Part shown: in pieces, positions 1-9,129 of the stretch
Layout: every line of letters begins with the position of its first letter
Position numbering within the stretch: position 1 is the first letter of the stretch
NCBI RefSeq assembly: GCF_004402015.1
Contig: NZ_SOPW01000008.1
Location: 1 to 64,000 of the forward strand
Origin: Filobacillus milosensis
GTDB taxonomy: Bacteria > Bacillota > Bacilli > Bacillales > Alkalibacillaceae
Direction of reading: 5' to 3'
DNA: 64,000 nt
Made by a program: the position numbers and the translations under genes
The notes under the pieces: model-generated
The model's database searches: none
Seen by the model: only the letters and a program-made list of their open reading frames with translations
What the model was told of the DNA's origin: nothing

Positions 1-47
1 TTACATGTATTATTACAATTATATACGACCTTTTTCAAAATTAAATT

Positions 48-78
48 GCCACAGCCCTGTTGAATACAGGACCGTGGC
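48..78 (-). terminator. Weak hairpin downstream of the carbonic-anhydrase-like gene
   Basis: An imperfect stem (GCCAC pairing with GTGGC, plus an inner CCTGT/ACAGG stem) lies 76 bases beyond the stop of the minus-strand gene. It is followed on that strand by an AT-rich tract rather than a clean run of T. It is a plausible but weak terminator; nothing else is visible in the first 150 bases. Confidence 0.35.
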
Positions 79-153
79 AGCATAGGTGTTTTTTCTTGTC
101 TCATTTCCCTGGGTCAGTTCATTATGACATGTGGGTGCTTTATTTAAGATATA

Positions 154-534
154 TTAATCGACTTGCTCTACTTCCCAGTTTTCGTTTACATATAAACCGA
201 TAATCTCAACTTCTAATCCCCAGGTTTGGATTTTCTTCTTAGCTTGATTAATTTGAGCTATTTTTTCCTCTTTATCGATCGGGTTGCCTGCACAATCATG
301 ATGGCCTGCAATGGCAACGACCTTTGAGCCATGTTTATGGAAAGAAATCTCTACTTTCTTTTTCATCGATTCAACTTGCTCTTCAGTACCGTCTAAAAGG
401 TATTTGTTTGGACCAGCTTCTGTCACCATATCCACATAATCTACTTGATATTTTTCCTTCATCCAATTAATTACAGGTTCTTGAACTCGTCCGTCCATAC
501 AGTTAATTGCTGTTACGAATGTTCCTTGTGCCAT
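154..534 (-). CDS. Small carbonic-anhydrase-like protein
   Basis: This 126-residue soluble protein carries the zinc-ligand pattern of beta-carbonic anhydrases in miniature: CMDGR near the N-terminus (Cys12) and HHDCAGNP (His78, Cys81). It is much shorter than a true beta-carbonic anhydrase (about 190-220 residues) and keeps little besides the metal site, so CO2 hydration is not assured. A longer GTG-started reading is possible, but GGGAG sits eight bases before the internal ATG (MAQGTF), which I take as the start. It is monocistronic, ending toward the window edge. Families like this occur widely in Bacillaceae as 'carbonic anhydrase' hypotheticals. The fold assignment is fairly safe; the reaction is not. 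Confidence 0.75.
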   Translation of the reverse strand: MAQGTFVTAINCMDGRVQEPVINWMKEKYQVDYVDMVTEAGPNKYLLDGTEEQVESMKKKVEISFHKHGSKVVAIAGHHDCAGNPIDKEEKIAQINQAKKKIQTWGLEVEIIGLYVNENWEVEQVD

Positions 535-599
535 TATATTAGCTCCCTTCACTTTTTAATTTTATTATAAACAATTTAACCTAATAATCAATAATTCAT

Positions 600-1460
600 T
601 TATTTAGGAAGTTTTTCAGGGTTTAACGTAATATATATTTCTTTAATCTCACCTTCGACTATATAAAAACTTATAATACTTTGAAGATGTCCTTCCAAAA
701 AATTCAGTACGGCCGGCTGTCCATTCACATTCTGAATTTCGTAATAATAATCATCAGGTATTTTCTCCGATAACCCTGAAAAGAATGCTAATACTTTTGG
801 AGATGTACTCACAGGACGAGTGGCAGATTGAACTTTACCACCGCCATCAGAATATAATGTAACTTGATCTGATATAAGTTTTAGCACATCTTCTTTATTT
901 TGAAATTGGACAGAATGAATAAAGCGATTTACAACGCCTTTATTTTGCTCGTAGTTTAACGATTCATGTTCAACTTTGTTTAACTTTTGTTTAGCTCGAC
1001 TGTAAATCTTTCGACTATTACTTTTGGTCATTTCTATAACTTCTGCAATCTCTTGGTAGGAAAATTCAAAGACTTCTCTTAATATGATTACTGCCCGTTC
1101 ATTAGGTTTTAAGTTTTCCATCATTCTTAGATAAGCAATGGACAACCCCTCTTTTTGAATGACAATATCTGAAGGGTCATTGTCAGTTGTCTGGTTAATT
1201 ATTAATGGTTCCGGGTTCCATTCTCCAATGTATTCTTCTCTTCTATATCTAGCAGATTTTAAAAAGTCCAAGCAAAGGTTTGTCATGGTTTTACATAAAT
1301 ACGCCTTTTTATTTTCGACTTTAGTTATATCTACTTCATATATTTTCATATAAGTTTCTTGAATAAGGTCTTCTGTATCAGATATAGTCCCTACCATTCT
1401 ATACCCTAAAGAAAATAATAGAGGTCTGTAATGTATAAATTCCTCACTACTGATTCTCAT
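600..1460 (-). CDS. ECF41-type RNA polymerase sigma factor (SigJ-like)
   Basis: A 286-residue ECF sigma factor. Region 2 spans about residues 8-75, region 4 about 105-160 (the YQEIAEVIEMTKSNSRK segment is the -35-reading helix-turn-helix), and a SnoaL-like C-terminal domain about 170-280 contains the DGGGK motif typical of ECF41. In that group the fused C-terminal domain modulates activity in place of an anti-sigma factor. ECF41 genes normally sit beside a carboxymuconolactone decarboxylase, oxidoreductase or epimerase gene under an ECF41 promoter. Here the neighbour 11 bases upstream is the remnant of an FAD oxidoreductase, with an ECF41 promoter before it. The start is ATG with GGTGGGAG upstream. 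No defect is visible in the sigma gene. Confidence 0.9.
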   Translation of the reverse strand: MRISSEEFIHYRPLLFSLGYRMVGTISDTEDLIQETYMKIYEVDITKVENKKAYLCKTMTNLCLDFLKSARYRREEYIGEWNPEPLIINQTTDNDPSDIVIQKEGLSIAYLRMMENLKPNERAVIILREVFEFSYQEIAEVIEMTKSNSRKIYSRAKQKLNKVEHESLNYEQNKGVVNRFIHSVQFQNKEDVLKLISDQVTLYSDGGGKVQSATRPVSTSPKVLAFFSGLSEKIPDDYYYEIQNVNGQPAVLNFLEGHLQSIISFYIVEGEIKEIYITLNPEKLPK

Positions 1461-1471
1461 GTTCTCCCACC

Positions 1472-2599
1472 TTACTTTGACAACATCGCCATAGCTGCTT
1501 TTTTACCACTATGCACAGCCCCTTCAGATAAAATCGCCAAAGGGGATGCCCAGTCACCAGCTATATAAAGATTAGAGATGGCGGTTTCAGGTGAAGTAAG
1601 TTTCGATTCTTCTTCTACTTTGGGCAGGCGATGATTGACCGTGATATTAGGTAAGCAACGACTAGCGATGACAAGCTCCCGCCAACCAGGTTGTATACGA
1701 TCTAAGAATTCCTCTAACTCTTTTTTCACTTTTCTACTGTCTACTTTTTCATTGGGGTAATGGTATTTTAACACATGTAAGATGTAACTTTTACCATCAT
1801 ATGATAGATCTGCATATTTTGAATGCAATGAAAAATAAAATGGATTGTCTATTCCCATTGCAAATGTCTGTTTAGAGTCAGGTAGATTTTCTAATGCGAC
1901 ATCAAGAGAACCAGCTTTAACTGGAGTAATATCCTCAATTAGATTCTTTAATGGGTTGTCGTCTATCATTTCATTTAAATCATGTGGATTCCCCGTATAT
2001 AGTACTTGGTTAGCAATGATTCTATCAGAATTTGCTATGTTTATTTCGAACTGACCTTCTTTTTGTTTCCGTATATCTCTAACTGGACTTTGATCTCTAA
2101 TTTGCAACCCTAATCCACACGCTTGATCAAGTAGTTGATTTACTATGGTCTGCCAGCCTCCATCTACATAAATGATTCCACGCATCACCCTTTGTAAATG
2201 AGACACCATTACCTTCGCACTTGCCTCTTTAGGAGCTTCACAATATGTGGCTAAACGCCCCAATATATATAACAGTGATTGGACTTTTTTTAATTTAGTT
2301 TTATTTTCAACCCACTCCTGGTAGGTCAACCCTTCTATTTCTTGCATATTTTCAGTATTTAATGTCACCATTATTTGAATCCATTTCAACCGTTCTTTCC
2401 AATCTATATAGTTTGATGTAAGCAGCCCTTTAGGTGAGAAAGGAGCAATATAGGATCGTTCACTTTCAATTAATTGGCCATCCGTTTTAGGAGATTTCCC
2501 TGAGGTTTGAATACCTAATTCCTGTAGTATAGGTCTAGCGATTCCTTTTTTATAAAAAGCATGAGGACCAAGATTGAAATATTCTCCTCGCTTAATCCT
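1472..2599 (-). pseudogene. FAD-dependent oxidoreductase (phytoene-desaturase-like), N-terminus lost
   Basis: The frame encodes an amine-oxidase/phytoene-desaturase-like flavoprotein: FNLGPHAFYKKG near the beginning and a C-terminal FAD-binding segment with SNLYIAGDW. The frame is open from 2599 but a stop lies at 2600-2602, and no ATG, GTG or TTG with a ribosome binding site exists before a TTG at 2387-2389, well inside the conserved region. The 40-50 residues that should hold the GxGxxG dinucleotide-binding turn are absent. An ECF41 promoter lies directly upstream, so a deletion appears to have fused the promoter to the middle of the gene. An out-of-frame segment at about 2605-2640 could be a leftover of the lost N-terminus. 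The product is probably non-functional. Confidence 0.8.
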
Positions 2600-2609
2600 T
2601 TATATTCAT

Positions 2610-2636
2610 GACGAGATAGACTGATGAGTTGTGACA
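2610..2636 (-). promoter_or_regulatory. ECF41 promoter (TGTCACA-N16-CGTC)
   Basis: On the minus strand TGTCACA (2630-2636) is followed after exactly 16 bases by CGTC (2610-2613). This is the published ECF41 target consensus. The adjacent sigma gene belongs to that group, so autoregulated transcription of the oxidoreductase remnant and sigma gene is expected. Confidence 0.8.
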
Positions 2637-2718
2637 ACATTAATCAATATATTAAAAATTAATATCAAACTTCTTCATTCTGTTTAAGTGAATATGTGCA
2701 GGGAATAATTATATATGC

Positions 2719-2747
2719 AACACCTACACAATTACTGAGGTGTTTTT
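2719..2747 (+). terminator. Orphan rho-independent terminator
   Basis: AACACCT and AGGTGTT form a 7-bp stem followed by TTTTT on the plus strand. No plus-strand gene precedes it in the window. It may be an attenuator for the gene at 2788 or a remnant of a lost gene, which would fit the deletion inferred next to it. Confidence 0.45.
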
Positions 2748-2787
2748 ACAAACAACCTAAGAATGATAAATCCAGGAGGTATTCTAT

Positions 2788-3444
2788 ATGAGTAAAAAAA
2801 TTCTAATGGTAGTAACCAACCATACTAAAATTACTGATGATCATAAGACCGGTTTATGGCTTGAAGAATTTGCTGTTCCTTATAATGTTTTTAAAGAAAA
2901 AAGTTATGACGTGAAAGTGACCAGTGTTAAAGGTGGCGAAGTACCACTTGACCCTAATAGCCTTGAAGACCGTTCTGAGTGGAAAGAGGCAGAGAAAGAA
3001 TTAGAAAATACAAAGCAACTAACGAAGAAAGATGCTGAAGGTTTCGATGGCATTTTCTTACCTGGTGGACATGGAACTATGTTTGACTTCCCTGATAGTG
3101 AAACACTTCAATACGTCTTGCAACAATTCGCAGAAGACGGGAAAGTTATTGGATCAGTTTGTCACGGTCCATCTGGCCTTGTGAATGTCACATATAAAGA
3201 TGGGACTCCATTGGTTAAAGGTAAAAAAGTATCAGCTTTTACTGACTCCGAGGAGAAAGAAATGCAATTGGATGAGCATATGCCTTTCATGCTAGAAACA
3301 AAGCTGCGTAAAAAAGGTGCAAACTTTAAAAACGGAGATAACTGGGAAGACCACTCTGTTAAAGATGGTAACTTAGTTACAGGGCAAAACCCTCAATCCA
3401 GTCGCTCCACTGCTGAGAAAGTGGTTGAAGCATTAGAAAGCTAA
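2788..3444 (+). CDS. DJ-1/PfpI family protein (Hsp31-like glyoxalase/amidotransferase fold)
   Basis: A 218-residue member of the type-1 glutamine-amidotransferase-like (DJ-1/ThiJ/PfpI) superfamily. The nucleophile elbow Cys is in SVCHGPSGL (about residue 133) and the strand-turn FLPGGHGTMFDFP precedes it. Length and layout match Hsp31-type members that act as glutathione-independent glyoxalases or protein deglycases. A good AGGAGG ribosome binding site precedes the ATG. The gene is monocistronic, ending in a strong bidirectional hairpin. Likely role: removal of methylglyoxal or repair of glycated protein; the exact activity cannot be read from sequence. Confidence 0.85.
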   Translation: MSKKILMVVTNHTKITDDHKTGLWLEEFAVPYNVFKEKSYDVKVTSVKGGEVPLDPNSLEDRSEWKEAEKELENTKQLTKKDAEGFDGIFLPGGHGTMFDFPDSETLQYVLQQFAEDGKVIGSVCHGPSGLVNVTYKDGTPLVKGKKVSAFTDSEEKEMQLDEHMPFMLETKLRKKGANFKNGDNWEDHSVKDGNLVTGQNPQSSRSTAEKVVEALES

Positions 3445-3451
3445 GCATAGA

Positions 3452-3487
3452 AAATCCCTTTTCGCAAAAAATCGCGAAAAGGGATTT
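3452..3487. terminator. Bidirectional terminator
   Basis: A 14-bp perfect stem (AAATCCCTTTTCGC and its complement) lies between two convergent genes. It has a T-rich tail on the plus strand and is followed by T residues on the minus strand. Confidence 0.85.
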
Positions 3488-3490
3488 CTT

Positions 3491-4327
3491 TTAATCTAGT
3501 ATTTCTACTTCTACTGTTTTAACGCCCCATTCATAAGCTTCTGCTTTTGTTGGAACGTGTACATCAATTTTATTGCCATTAATGGCACCGCCTGTATCTG
3601 CAGCAATCGCTACTCCATAACCTTCAACATAAACTTTTGTGCCTAGTGGAATGATGTTAGGATCTACTGCGATTACTTTCATATTCGGATTAGCATTCAG
3701 GTTAATTCCTGTTGCAGTGATGCCTGAGCAACCTGAGCAATCAGCCGTGTAAGCTGTTGCAGTTACCGAGATTGTTTCTCCATCTTCACTTTGATTGTTT
3801 GTTTGGCTTGCTTGATGTGCATTATCTTTAGAAGCTGTGTTCTGTTTACTTCTTTGGTTATTGCTTGATACAGCTTTTTCTTCTGAAGAAGCTGAAGTTT
3901 GTTGAACTTCTTTAGCCTCTTGTTTTCGTTCTTCTTTAAACTCATTAAAATCTTTTAAAGCATCAAGCGGCAATTGAAGTTCTAAATCTTGTCCAACTAA
4001 AATCAAGCTTGAATCCAGGTTATTCCATTCTTTAATTTCTTTTACATCTACTTCTAAGTCACGCGCGAGTTCGCTTAGCGTGTCGCCTTTCATTACTTCT
4101 ACTTGTTTTTTGTTATCTATTTCAATTTTTTCTCCTGGCATAATGACATAGGAAGATAGATTGTTATTGTCCATTAGATTCTCCGTACTTGTCCCATATT
4201 CTTGGGCCAACTCACTTAGACTATCACCTTTTTGAATTTCGTACTCTGCCTCAGCTGATACTGAAGTAGTAAAAGCGAAGCCCGATAATATAATACCACT
4301 CGCAAGCGATATGATGGTTTTTCTCAT
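3491..4327 (-). CDS. Secreted cell-wall protein: two LysM domains plus 3D domain (YocH/YabE-like)
   Basis: A 278-residue secreted protein. Residues 1-25 form a signal peptide ending in VSAEA. LysM peptidoglycan-binding repeats lie at about 28-70 and 76-118, each with the KGDSLSELA or KGDTLSELA opening. A Ser/Gln/Asn/Lys linker follows (120-180), then a C-terminal 3D (DPBB lytic) domain with ADTGGAING and KIDVHV supplying the three Asp residues. Proteins of this layout (YocH, the YabE end) are peptidoglycan hydrolases. GGAGGAATGACTG precedes the ATG. It is monocistronic and convergent with the DJ-1 gene; regulation by WalRK would be typical but I did not identify a box. Confidence 0.9.
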   Translation of the reverse strand: MRKTIISLASGIILSGFAFTTSVSAEAEYEIQKGDSLSELAQEYGTSTENLMDNNNLSSYVIMPGEKIEIDNKKQVEVMKGDTLSELARDLEVDVKEIKEWNNLDSSLILVGQDLELQLPLDALKDFNEFKEERKQEAKEVQQTSASSEEKAVSSNNQRSKQNTASKDNAHQASQTNNQSEDGETISVTATAYTADCSGCSGITATGINLNANPNMKVIAVDPNIIPLGTKVYVEGYGVAIAADTGGAINGNKIDVHVPTKAEAYEWGVKTVEVEILD

Positions 4328-4511
4328 CAGTCATTCCTCCTTATTAACTTGCATGGGCATGGTAACATGTGCCAACCCGCTTTGTGTTTACAGTAAGTTT
4401 AAGTGTGGGTAACATATATGACAATTTTCGACGTAGTTTGTAATATTAATAATTACTTTTTTCAAAAAGTGGGTATATAGATTACAAAGATATTTAGAAG
4501 GAGTGTTCAAA

Positions 4512-5015
4512 ATGATTATTAGAGAAGCGCTGCTTTCGGATTATAAAGGTATTGCATGGGTGCACGTCGAATCATGGAGATCTAGCTATGAAAATCTAAT
4601 ACCTCCTCATTTAATGGAAGAGCTGGACTGCGAACAACGCGAAGACCTCTGGAAAAAAATACTTCTACATGATAAAGTATGGGTAGTAGAAGATCGAGAT
4701 CAAATCGTAGGTTTTGTCCATGGTGGATTAACACGTTCGAATAACTATATGGATTACCAAGGTGAAATTTATGCGTTATATATTTTAAGCGGCTATCAAG
4801 GCCTCGGCTTGGGCAAAATGCTAATAAGAACTCTTATTGAGGATTTAAGCAAACAAAACATTGCATCACTACTCGTATCAGTTTTTGAAGAAGATTCACA
4901 ATGCCATTTCTATGAAACATTAGGCGCTGAAAAAATTGACTCTGTAGAAGTTGATTTAGAAGGCCAAAGAGTCAAAGAAGCTGTATATGGGTGGATGTCG
5001 TTACCTCAAATTTAA
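4512..5015 (+). CDS. GNAT family N-acetyltransferase
   Basis: A 167-residue acetyltransferase. The acetyl-CoA-binding signature QGLGLGKMLI is at about residues 96-105, preceded by the beta-strand IYALYIL and followed by VSVFEEDSQCHFYETLGAEK, the usual end of a GNAT fold. The start is the ATG at 4512, nine bases after AAGGAG; a GTG three codons earlier overlaps the binding site. The substrate cannot be inferred. The MscS gene follows 31 bases later on the same strand and may be co-transcribed. Confidence 0.85.
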   Translation: MIIREALLSDYKGIAWVHVESWRSSYENLIPPHLMEELDCEQREDLWKKILLHDKVWVVEDRDQIVGFVHGGLTRSNNYMDYQGEIYALYILSGYQGLGLGKMLIRTLIEDLSKQNIASLLVSVFEEDSQCHFYETLGAEKIDSVEVDLEGQRVKEAVYGWMSLPQI

Positions 5016-5046
5016 ATGTTTTGTTTAATTTGAAAGGGTAATCTGA

Positions 5047-6147
5047 ATGTATTATAACTGGAGATTTTGGGAATACGTAAGTTACGAAAATTGGATAGAC
5101 ATAGGAATTGCACTTGGAATTCTCTTAGCTTTCCATTTATTAAGAAAAGTCTTTGAAAAATTTGTTTTTTATTTTTTAGTTAAAATTTTTAATACAAATA
5201 AAACGGACGTATTAAAACAGATTCTTGAAGCTTATGAAAAACCGTTGAGATGGGCATTTGTAATCATTGGTCTTTATTTAGCGGTTGATTATTTCCCATT
5301 TTTAAGTGTAGAGAATGAAATCTTTGGAAGGATTATAAGCTCATCCTGGATTATTCTAATCGCTTGGGGACTTTATAATTTATCATCTTCATCATCTTTA
5401 TTATTCATGAAGCTTAATGATGGCGTTGGCTTTGAAGTGGATCAAATATTAATCCCATTTGTTTCAAAGGCTCTTCGCTTCATTATTATTGCTTTGACTA
5501 TAAGTGTCATTCTTTCAGAGTTTGATTATAACGTAGGTGGTTTTGTTGCAGGTCTCGGACTTGGGGGACTTGCATTTGCTCTAGCCGCGCAAGAAGTACT
5601 AAAAAACTTCTTTGGCGGGGTAGTAATTATAACTGAGAAACCCTTTACTTTAGGTGACTGGATTCAGACTTCAAGTGTTAACGGAATTGTTGAAGATATC
5701 TCATTCAGAAGTACAATTATAAGAACGTTTGCTGAAGGATTAGTCACTGTTCCAAACGCTACATTATCTAATGAAGCCATAACGAACTGGAGTAAAATGG
5801 GCAAAAGACAAATTACGTTTAATCTTGGTGTGGAATACAACACACCTAAACATAAATTAGAAGAAGTTGTTGAACGAATTAATGAGCTTTTAACCAATCA
5901 CGAAGATATCCATCAAGAAACGATTTTCGTGACTTTTGATAAATATAATGACAGTAGTTTAGATATATTCTTATATTTCTTTACAAAAACTACTGCTTGG
6001 GGAGAGTTCTTAGAAGTTAAGCAGAATATTAATTTTAGAATCATGGAGATTCTAGAAGAAGAAGGTGTATCAGTTGCTTTCCCTTCTCGTACAATTTATT
6101 TAGATAACGGTGATACGGCCGTAACAAATAAACCTGAAGAAGAATAA
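5047..6147 (+). CDS. Small-conductance mechanosensitive channel, MscS family
   Basis: A 366-residue membrane protein. Transmembrane segments lie at about 17-35, 70-90, 97-118 and 140-158, and a pore-lining TM3 has the Gly/Ala packing pattern GFVAGLGLGGLAFALAAQ at about 168-185. The beta domain follows with FFGGVVI and KPFTLGDWI, then the mixed alpha/beta C-terminal domain. MscS channels open under membrane tension and release osmolytes during hypo-osmotic shock, which suits a salt-tolerant host. The start ATG has GAAAGGG upstream. A strong terminator follows directly. Confidence 0.92.
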   Translation: MYYNWRFWEYVSYENWIDIGIALGILLAFHLLRKVFEKFVFYFLVKIFNTNKTDVLKQILEAYEKPLRWAFVIIGLYLAVDYFPFLSVENEIFGRIISSSWIILIAWGLYNLSSSSSLLFMKLNDGVGFEVDQILIPFVSKALRFIIIALTISVILSEFDYNVGGFVAGLGLGGLAFALAAQEVLKNFFGGVVIITEKPFTLGDWIQTSSVNGIVEDISFRSTIIRTFAEGLVTVPNATLSNEAITNWSKMGKRQITFNLGVEYNTPKHKLEEVVERINELLTNHEDIHQETIFVTFDKYNDSSLDIFLYFFTKTTAWGEFLEVKQNINFRIMEILEEEGVSVAFPSRTIYLDNGDTAVTNKPEEE

Positions 6148-6178
6148 AGAATCGCGGGCATTCCGCGATTCTTTTTAT
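6147..6178 (+). terminator. Rho-independent terminator after the MscS gene
   Basis: An 11-bp stem (AAGAATCGCGG with CCGCGATTCTT) is followed by TTTTT. It also lies just beyond the end of the convergent acetyltransferase gene. Confidence 0.85.
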
Positions 6179-6672
6179 ATTAATTTAGCCATATAATATT
6201 CATCAACATATTGCTCATCAATATATAATGAATCCTTTTTAACCCCTTCTACTTCAAAACCTACCTTCTTATATAAGTGGAAGGCTGATTCATTATGTTG
6301 GATGACCGTGAGTTCTAATCGATGTAAGCCAACCTCTTTAGCCCATTTCTCCATTTCTTGAAACAGTTGCGTGCCAACCCCTTGCCCTGTCGATTGACTT
6401 CGAATGCCAATCACTATGTAAGCAGAATGTTTATTTTTGTTAGCTTGACCCCCCATGACTAACAGATAGCCGTGTAATTGATGATCTTCTTCAGCTACAA
6501 AAATAGCGAGATTGTTTTGTAGGTTAAAGTAATTAATCATTTTTTCCTGAAGTTCTTTCGAAGTATTTCGTTCACCCGCTTCATACAGCATAAATTCTGA
6601 CTCTCGTTCAACTTGACTGATTAGATGTGCTAAATTTTCAGCATCATTAATTACAGCTTGTCTTATGTTCAA
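6175..6672 (-). CDS. GNAT family N-acetyltransferase (RimI/SpeG-like)
   Basis: A 165-residue GNAT protein. RSQSTGQGVGTQLFQEM carries the acetyl-CoA loop, then HRLELTVIQHNESAFHLYKKVGF, a classic motif B with the asparagine and tyrosine positions. I start it at the TTG at 6672 (TTG AAC ATA), because AGGAGGGGG lies five bases upstream; the longer upstream frame has no binding site and a non-conserved N-terminus. The YKKVGFEVEG segment resembles ribosomal-protein or polyamine acetyltransferases, but the substrate is unknown. It is monocistronic. Confidence 0.85.
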   Translation of the reverse strand: MNIRQAVINDAENLAHLISQVERESEFMLYEAGERNTSKELQEKMINYFNLQNNLAIFVAEEDHQLHGYLLVMGGQANKNKHSAYIVIGIRSQSTGQGVGTQLFQEMEKWAKEVGLHRLELTVIQHNESAFHLYKKVGFEVEGVKKDSLYIDEQYVDEYYMAKLI

Positions 6673-6766
6673 CTTTTCCCCCTCCTGTACAAATTGACTT
6701 ATTGGTATTATACATGATTGTCCTAGTACATGATTTACGCATATTCTCAGAATTTTACGCATAAAA

Positions 6767-6792
6767 AACACCACAGAAACTGAGTTCTGTGG
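6767..6792 (-). terminator. Terminator of the DUF3888 gene
   Basis: CCACAGAA and TTCTGTGG form a stem on the minus strand, followed by TGTTTTTT, just downstream of the DUF3888 stop codon. Confidence 0.8.
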
Positions 6793-6800
6793 ATATTCCT

Positions 6801-7145
6801 CTACTTTTTAACTTCCTCATGTTGATAATCTATAACCGTAACGTCTCCTCCTCGAATATCTAAAACCAACCTGTCCATTCCATAAGGAGGTTCTTGGGCT
6901 CCTATATATGTTCTAATATCTATGACTGCTTCATAGCAGCTATCACATTCTTTTGGACTTTTTATTTCAACTAGTTCTTCCTGGTCGTACTGCCTCGTCA
7001 TACCGTAAAACTTTTCAATTGCCTCTTCAATTGTCGGAGTAAGCAATTCGATAACAATCGCTTCATGTACTTTATTAGTCTCAGCTTGTATGGTACCAAA
7101 GCTTAGCAAGCTAACAACAAGAAGACTGCCAATCATTTTCTTCAT
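6801..7145 (-). CDS. DUF3888 domain-containing secreted protein
   Basis: A 114-residue exported protein with a signal peptide of about 21 residues (SLLVVSLLSFGTIQA). The mature part has LTPTIEEAIEKFYG near its start and ends with the GAQEPPYG...VIDYQHE pattern typical of DUF3888 proteins of Bacillaceae. A CDSC pair at about residues 64-67 could form a disulphide after export. The family has no known function. AAAGGAG precedes the ATG; the gene is divergent from the catalase gene. Confidence 0.75.
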   Translation of the reverse strand: MKKMIGSLLVVSLLSFGTIQAETNKVHEAIVIELLTPTIEEAIEKFYGMTRQYDQEELVEIKSPKECDSCYEAVIDIRTYIGAQEPPYGMDRLVLDIRGGDVTVIDYQHEEVKK

Positions 7146-7253
7146 CCAATCGCTCCTTTATATTCATTAATTACAAAATAGCGTTCCCCTCTTATACATT
7201 TTTTATTTTTAGGCGGTAACAATAACACTGAAGTCTGAAAGGAGGACAAAGAA

Positions 7254-8813
7254 TTGAGAGAGCATCCAAAAGACAAAGAAGAAAAACAAGAGTTAACTAA
7301 TCAACAAGGACACCCTGTAACCGATAACCAAAATACACGATCAGTGGGTGACCGAGGACCATTAGTTCTTGAAAACTATGATTTCCTAGAGAAGATTAGT
7401 CACTTTGATCGTGAAAAAATACCTGAACGTATTGTACACGCACGCGGAGCTGGGGCGCATGGCTACTTCGAATCATATGGCGAGGTGAATGGCGAGCCAA
7501 TATCAAAATACACAAGAGCCAAGGTTTTTGAAAAAGGAAAACGAACACCTGTTTTTGTTCGTTTTTCAACTGTAAACCATGGTAAACACTCGCCTGAAAC
7601 ATTGCGTGATCCTCGAGGGTTTGCCGTCAAATTTTACACAGAAGACGGAAACTGGGATTTAGTTGGGAACAACTTAAAGATTTTCTTTATCCGTGATCCA
7701 TTAAAGTTCCCAGATTTCGTCCACTCTTTTCAGCCTGATCCTGTCACGAATATCCAAGATCCCGAAAGACAATTTGACTTCATTTGTCAATCACCCGAGG
7801 CTACACACATGATTACGTTTCTATTCTCACCTTGGGGTATTCCGGCAAATTATCGTCACATGCAAGGGTCTGGTGTACACGCCTATCGCTGGATTAATAA
7901 AGAAGGAAATGCTGTGTTAGTAAAATACCACTGGGAGCCTGTGCAAGGTATTAAAAACTTATCACAAAAAGAAGCTGATAAAATTCAAGGCATGAACTTT
8001 AACCACGCGACGCAGGATCTTTATGATGCTATTGAAGATGGTAACTACCCTGAATGGGAGCTATACGTTCAAATCATGGAAGAGGGTGAGCGTGAGCATC
8101 CAGAGCTTGATTTTGACCCACTGGATCCCACCAAACTTTGGTACAAGGATCAATTTCCTTGGCATAAGGTCGGGAAAATGGTGTTAAATAAAAATCCAGA
8201 CAATTTCCATGCCGAGGTTGAACAATCAGCATTTGGAACGGGTGTTTTAGTGGATGGGTTAGATTTTTCTGATGATAAGCTCCTTCAAGGGCGCACTTAT
8301 TCTTACTCTGACACACAACGTTATCGCGTAGGTCCAAATTACTTACAATTACCGATTAATAGTCCAATTAAGCGAGTAGCAACCAATCAAAATGGAGGCT
8401 TAATGGATTATCGAATGGATTATGCTGAGGAGAAAAATCCTCACATAAATTATGAACCTTCATTAATTAATGGTTTAAAAGAAACGAAAAACCCAGGTAC
8501 GGAACATACGCCACACGTCGAAGGACATATTGTTCGCCAACCTATTGAAAGACAAAACAACTACGGACAGGCTGGTGAAACCTATCGCCGCTTAAACGAT
8601 TGGGAACGTGAAGAACTAATTAATAACCTAGTTGGAGCTTTATCTCAATGTCGTAAACCTATTCAAGATAAAATGATTGAACATTTTACACAAGCAGATA
8701 AAGATTATGGTCGTCGAGTAAAAGAAGGACTTGAACAAATAAAACCTATGGATAAAACGGATGAAGCCGTGCACGAGGCCGATGAGATGGGTCATGTATC
8801 AGACCCTTATTAA
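7254..8813 (+). CDS. katA: Haem catalase (clade 3, small subunit)
   Basis: A 519-residue monofunctional catalase that disproportionates H2O2. The catalytic His62 sits in [12 protein letters not shown], the conserved [12 protein letters not shown] and [14 protein letters not shown] blocks follow, and the haem tyrosine lies in [14 protein letters not shown]. Length and block order match clade-3 catalases such as KatA. The start is TTG at 7254 with AGGAGG eight bases upstream. The 109-base divergent intergenic region has only a weak match to a PerR box (about 7158-7172), so peroxide control is plausible but unproven. A strong terminator follows the stop. Confidence 0.92.
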   Translation: MREHPKDKEEKQELTNQQGHPVTDNQNTRSVGDRGPLVLENYDFLEKISHFDREKIPERIVHARGAGAHGYFESYGEVNGEPISKYTRAKVFEKGKRTPVFVRFSTVNHGKHSPETLRDPRGFAVKFYTEDGNWDLVGNNLKIFFIRDPLKFPDFVHSFQPDPVTNIQDPERQFDFICQSPEATHMITFLFSPWGIPANYRHMQGSGVHAYRWINKEGNAVLVKYHWEPVQGIKNLSQKEADKIQGMNFNHATQDLYDAIEDGNYPEWELYVQIMEEGEREHPELDFDPLDPTKLWYKDQFPWHKVGKMVLNKNPDNFHAEVEQSAFGTGVLVDGLDFSDDKLLQGRTYSYSDTQRYRVGPNYLQLPINSPIKRVATNQNGGLMDYRMDYAEEKNPHINYEPSLINGLKETKNPGTEHTPHVEGHIVRQPIERQNNYGQAGETYRRLNDWEREELINNLVGALSQCRKPIQDKMIEHFTQADKDYGRRVKEGLEQIKPMDKTDEAVHEADEMGHVSDPY

Positions 8814-8818
8814 TGAGG

Positions 8819-8854
8819 AAACCCTGCTGAATAAACAGCAGGGTTAACTTTTTT
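8819..8854 (+). terminator. Catalase terminator
   Basis: AACCCTGCTG and CAGCAGGGTT form a 10-bp stem followed by a T-rich tract. Confidence 0.85.
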
Positions 8855-8860
8855 ATGACT

Positions 8861-9121
8861 TCAAAACAACTTTCTTATATCCTCTAAATCCTGAAGAATC
8901 TGTTGTACCTCACTTTGGTTTAACTGAACTAATAACTGATCATTCAAAGACAGAATTTGACCGCCATCTTCATCTTGATGCGCTAGTAAATAATCATGGA
9001 TGAGGCCTAATTCATTCTCATTGACTGTAGATTCTGTCGTTAAATTTTTTATTTCTTTTATTAAAAATTCTTGGCGGCTCGAATCAAATTCTCCTGAAAT
9101 CAATTGGCCTTCAACATTCAT
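8861..9121 (-). CDS. Hypothetical 86-residue acidic protein
   Basis: I do not recognise a family. The protein is short, acidic and predicted helical, with no signal peptide, membrane segment or cysteine. Its middle (LGLIHDYLLAHQDEDGGQI) and its C-terminal repeated Leu/Asp helix suggest a small regulatory or structural partner. The ATG lies eight bases after the stop of the DinB gene on the same strand, so the two are translated from one transcript. Confidence 0.6.
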   Translation of the reverse strand: MNVEGQLISGEFDSSRQEFLIKEIKNLTTESTVNENELGLIHDYLLAHQDEDGGQILSLNDQLLVQLNQSEVQQILQDLEDIRKLF

Positions 9122-9129
9122 GTAACCAC

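Noticed and set aside
7158-7172. PerR box ahead of the catalase gene
   Set aside because: Only about 10 of 14 positions match the consensus in an AT-rich region, which is weak evidence.
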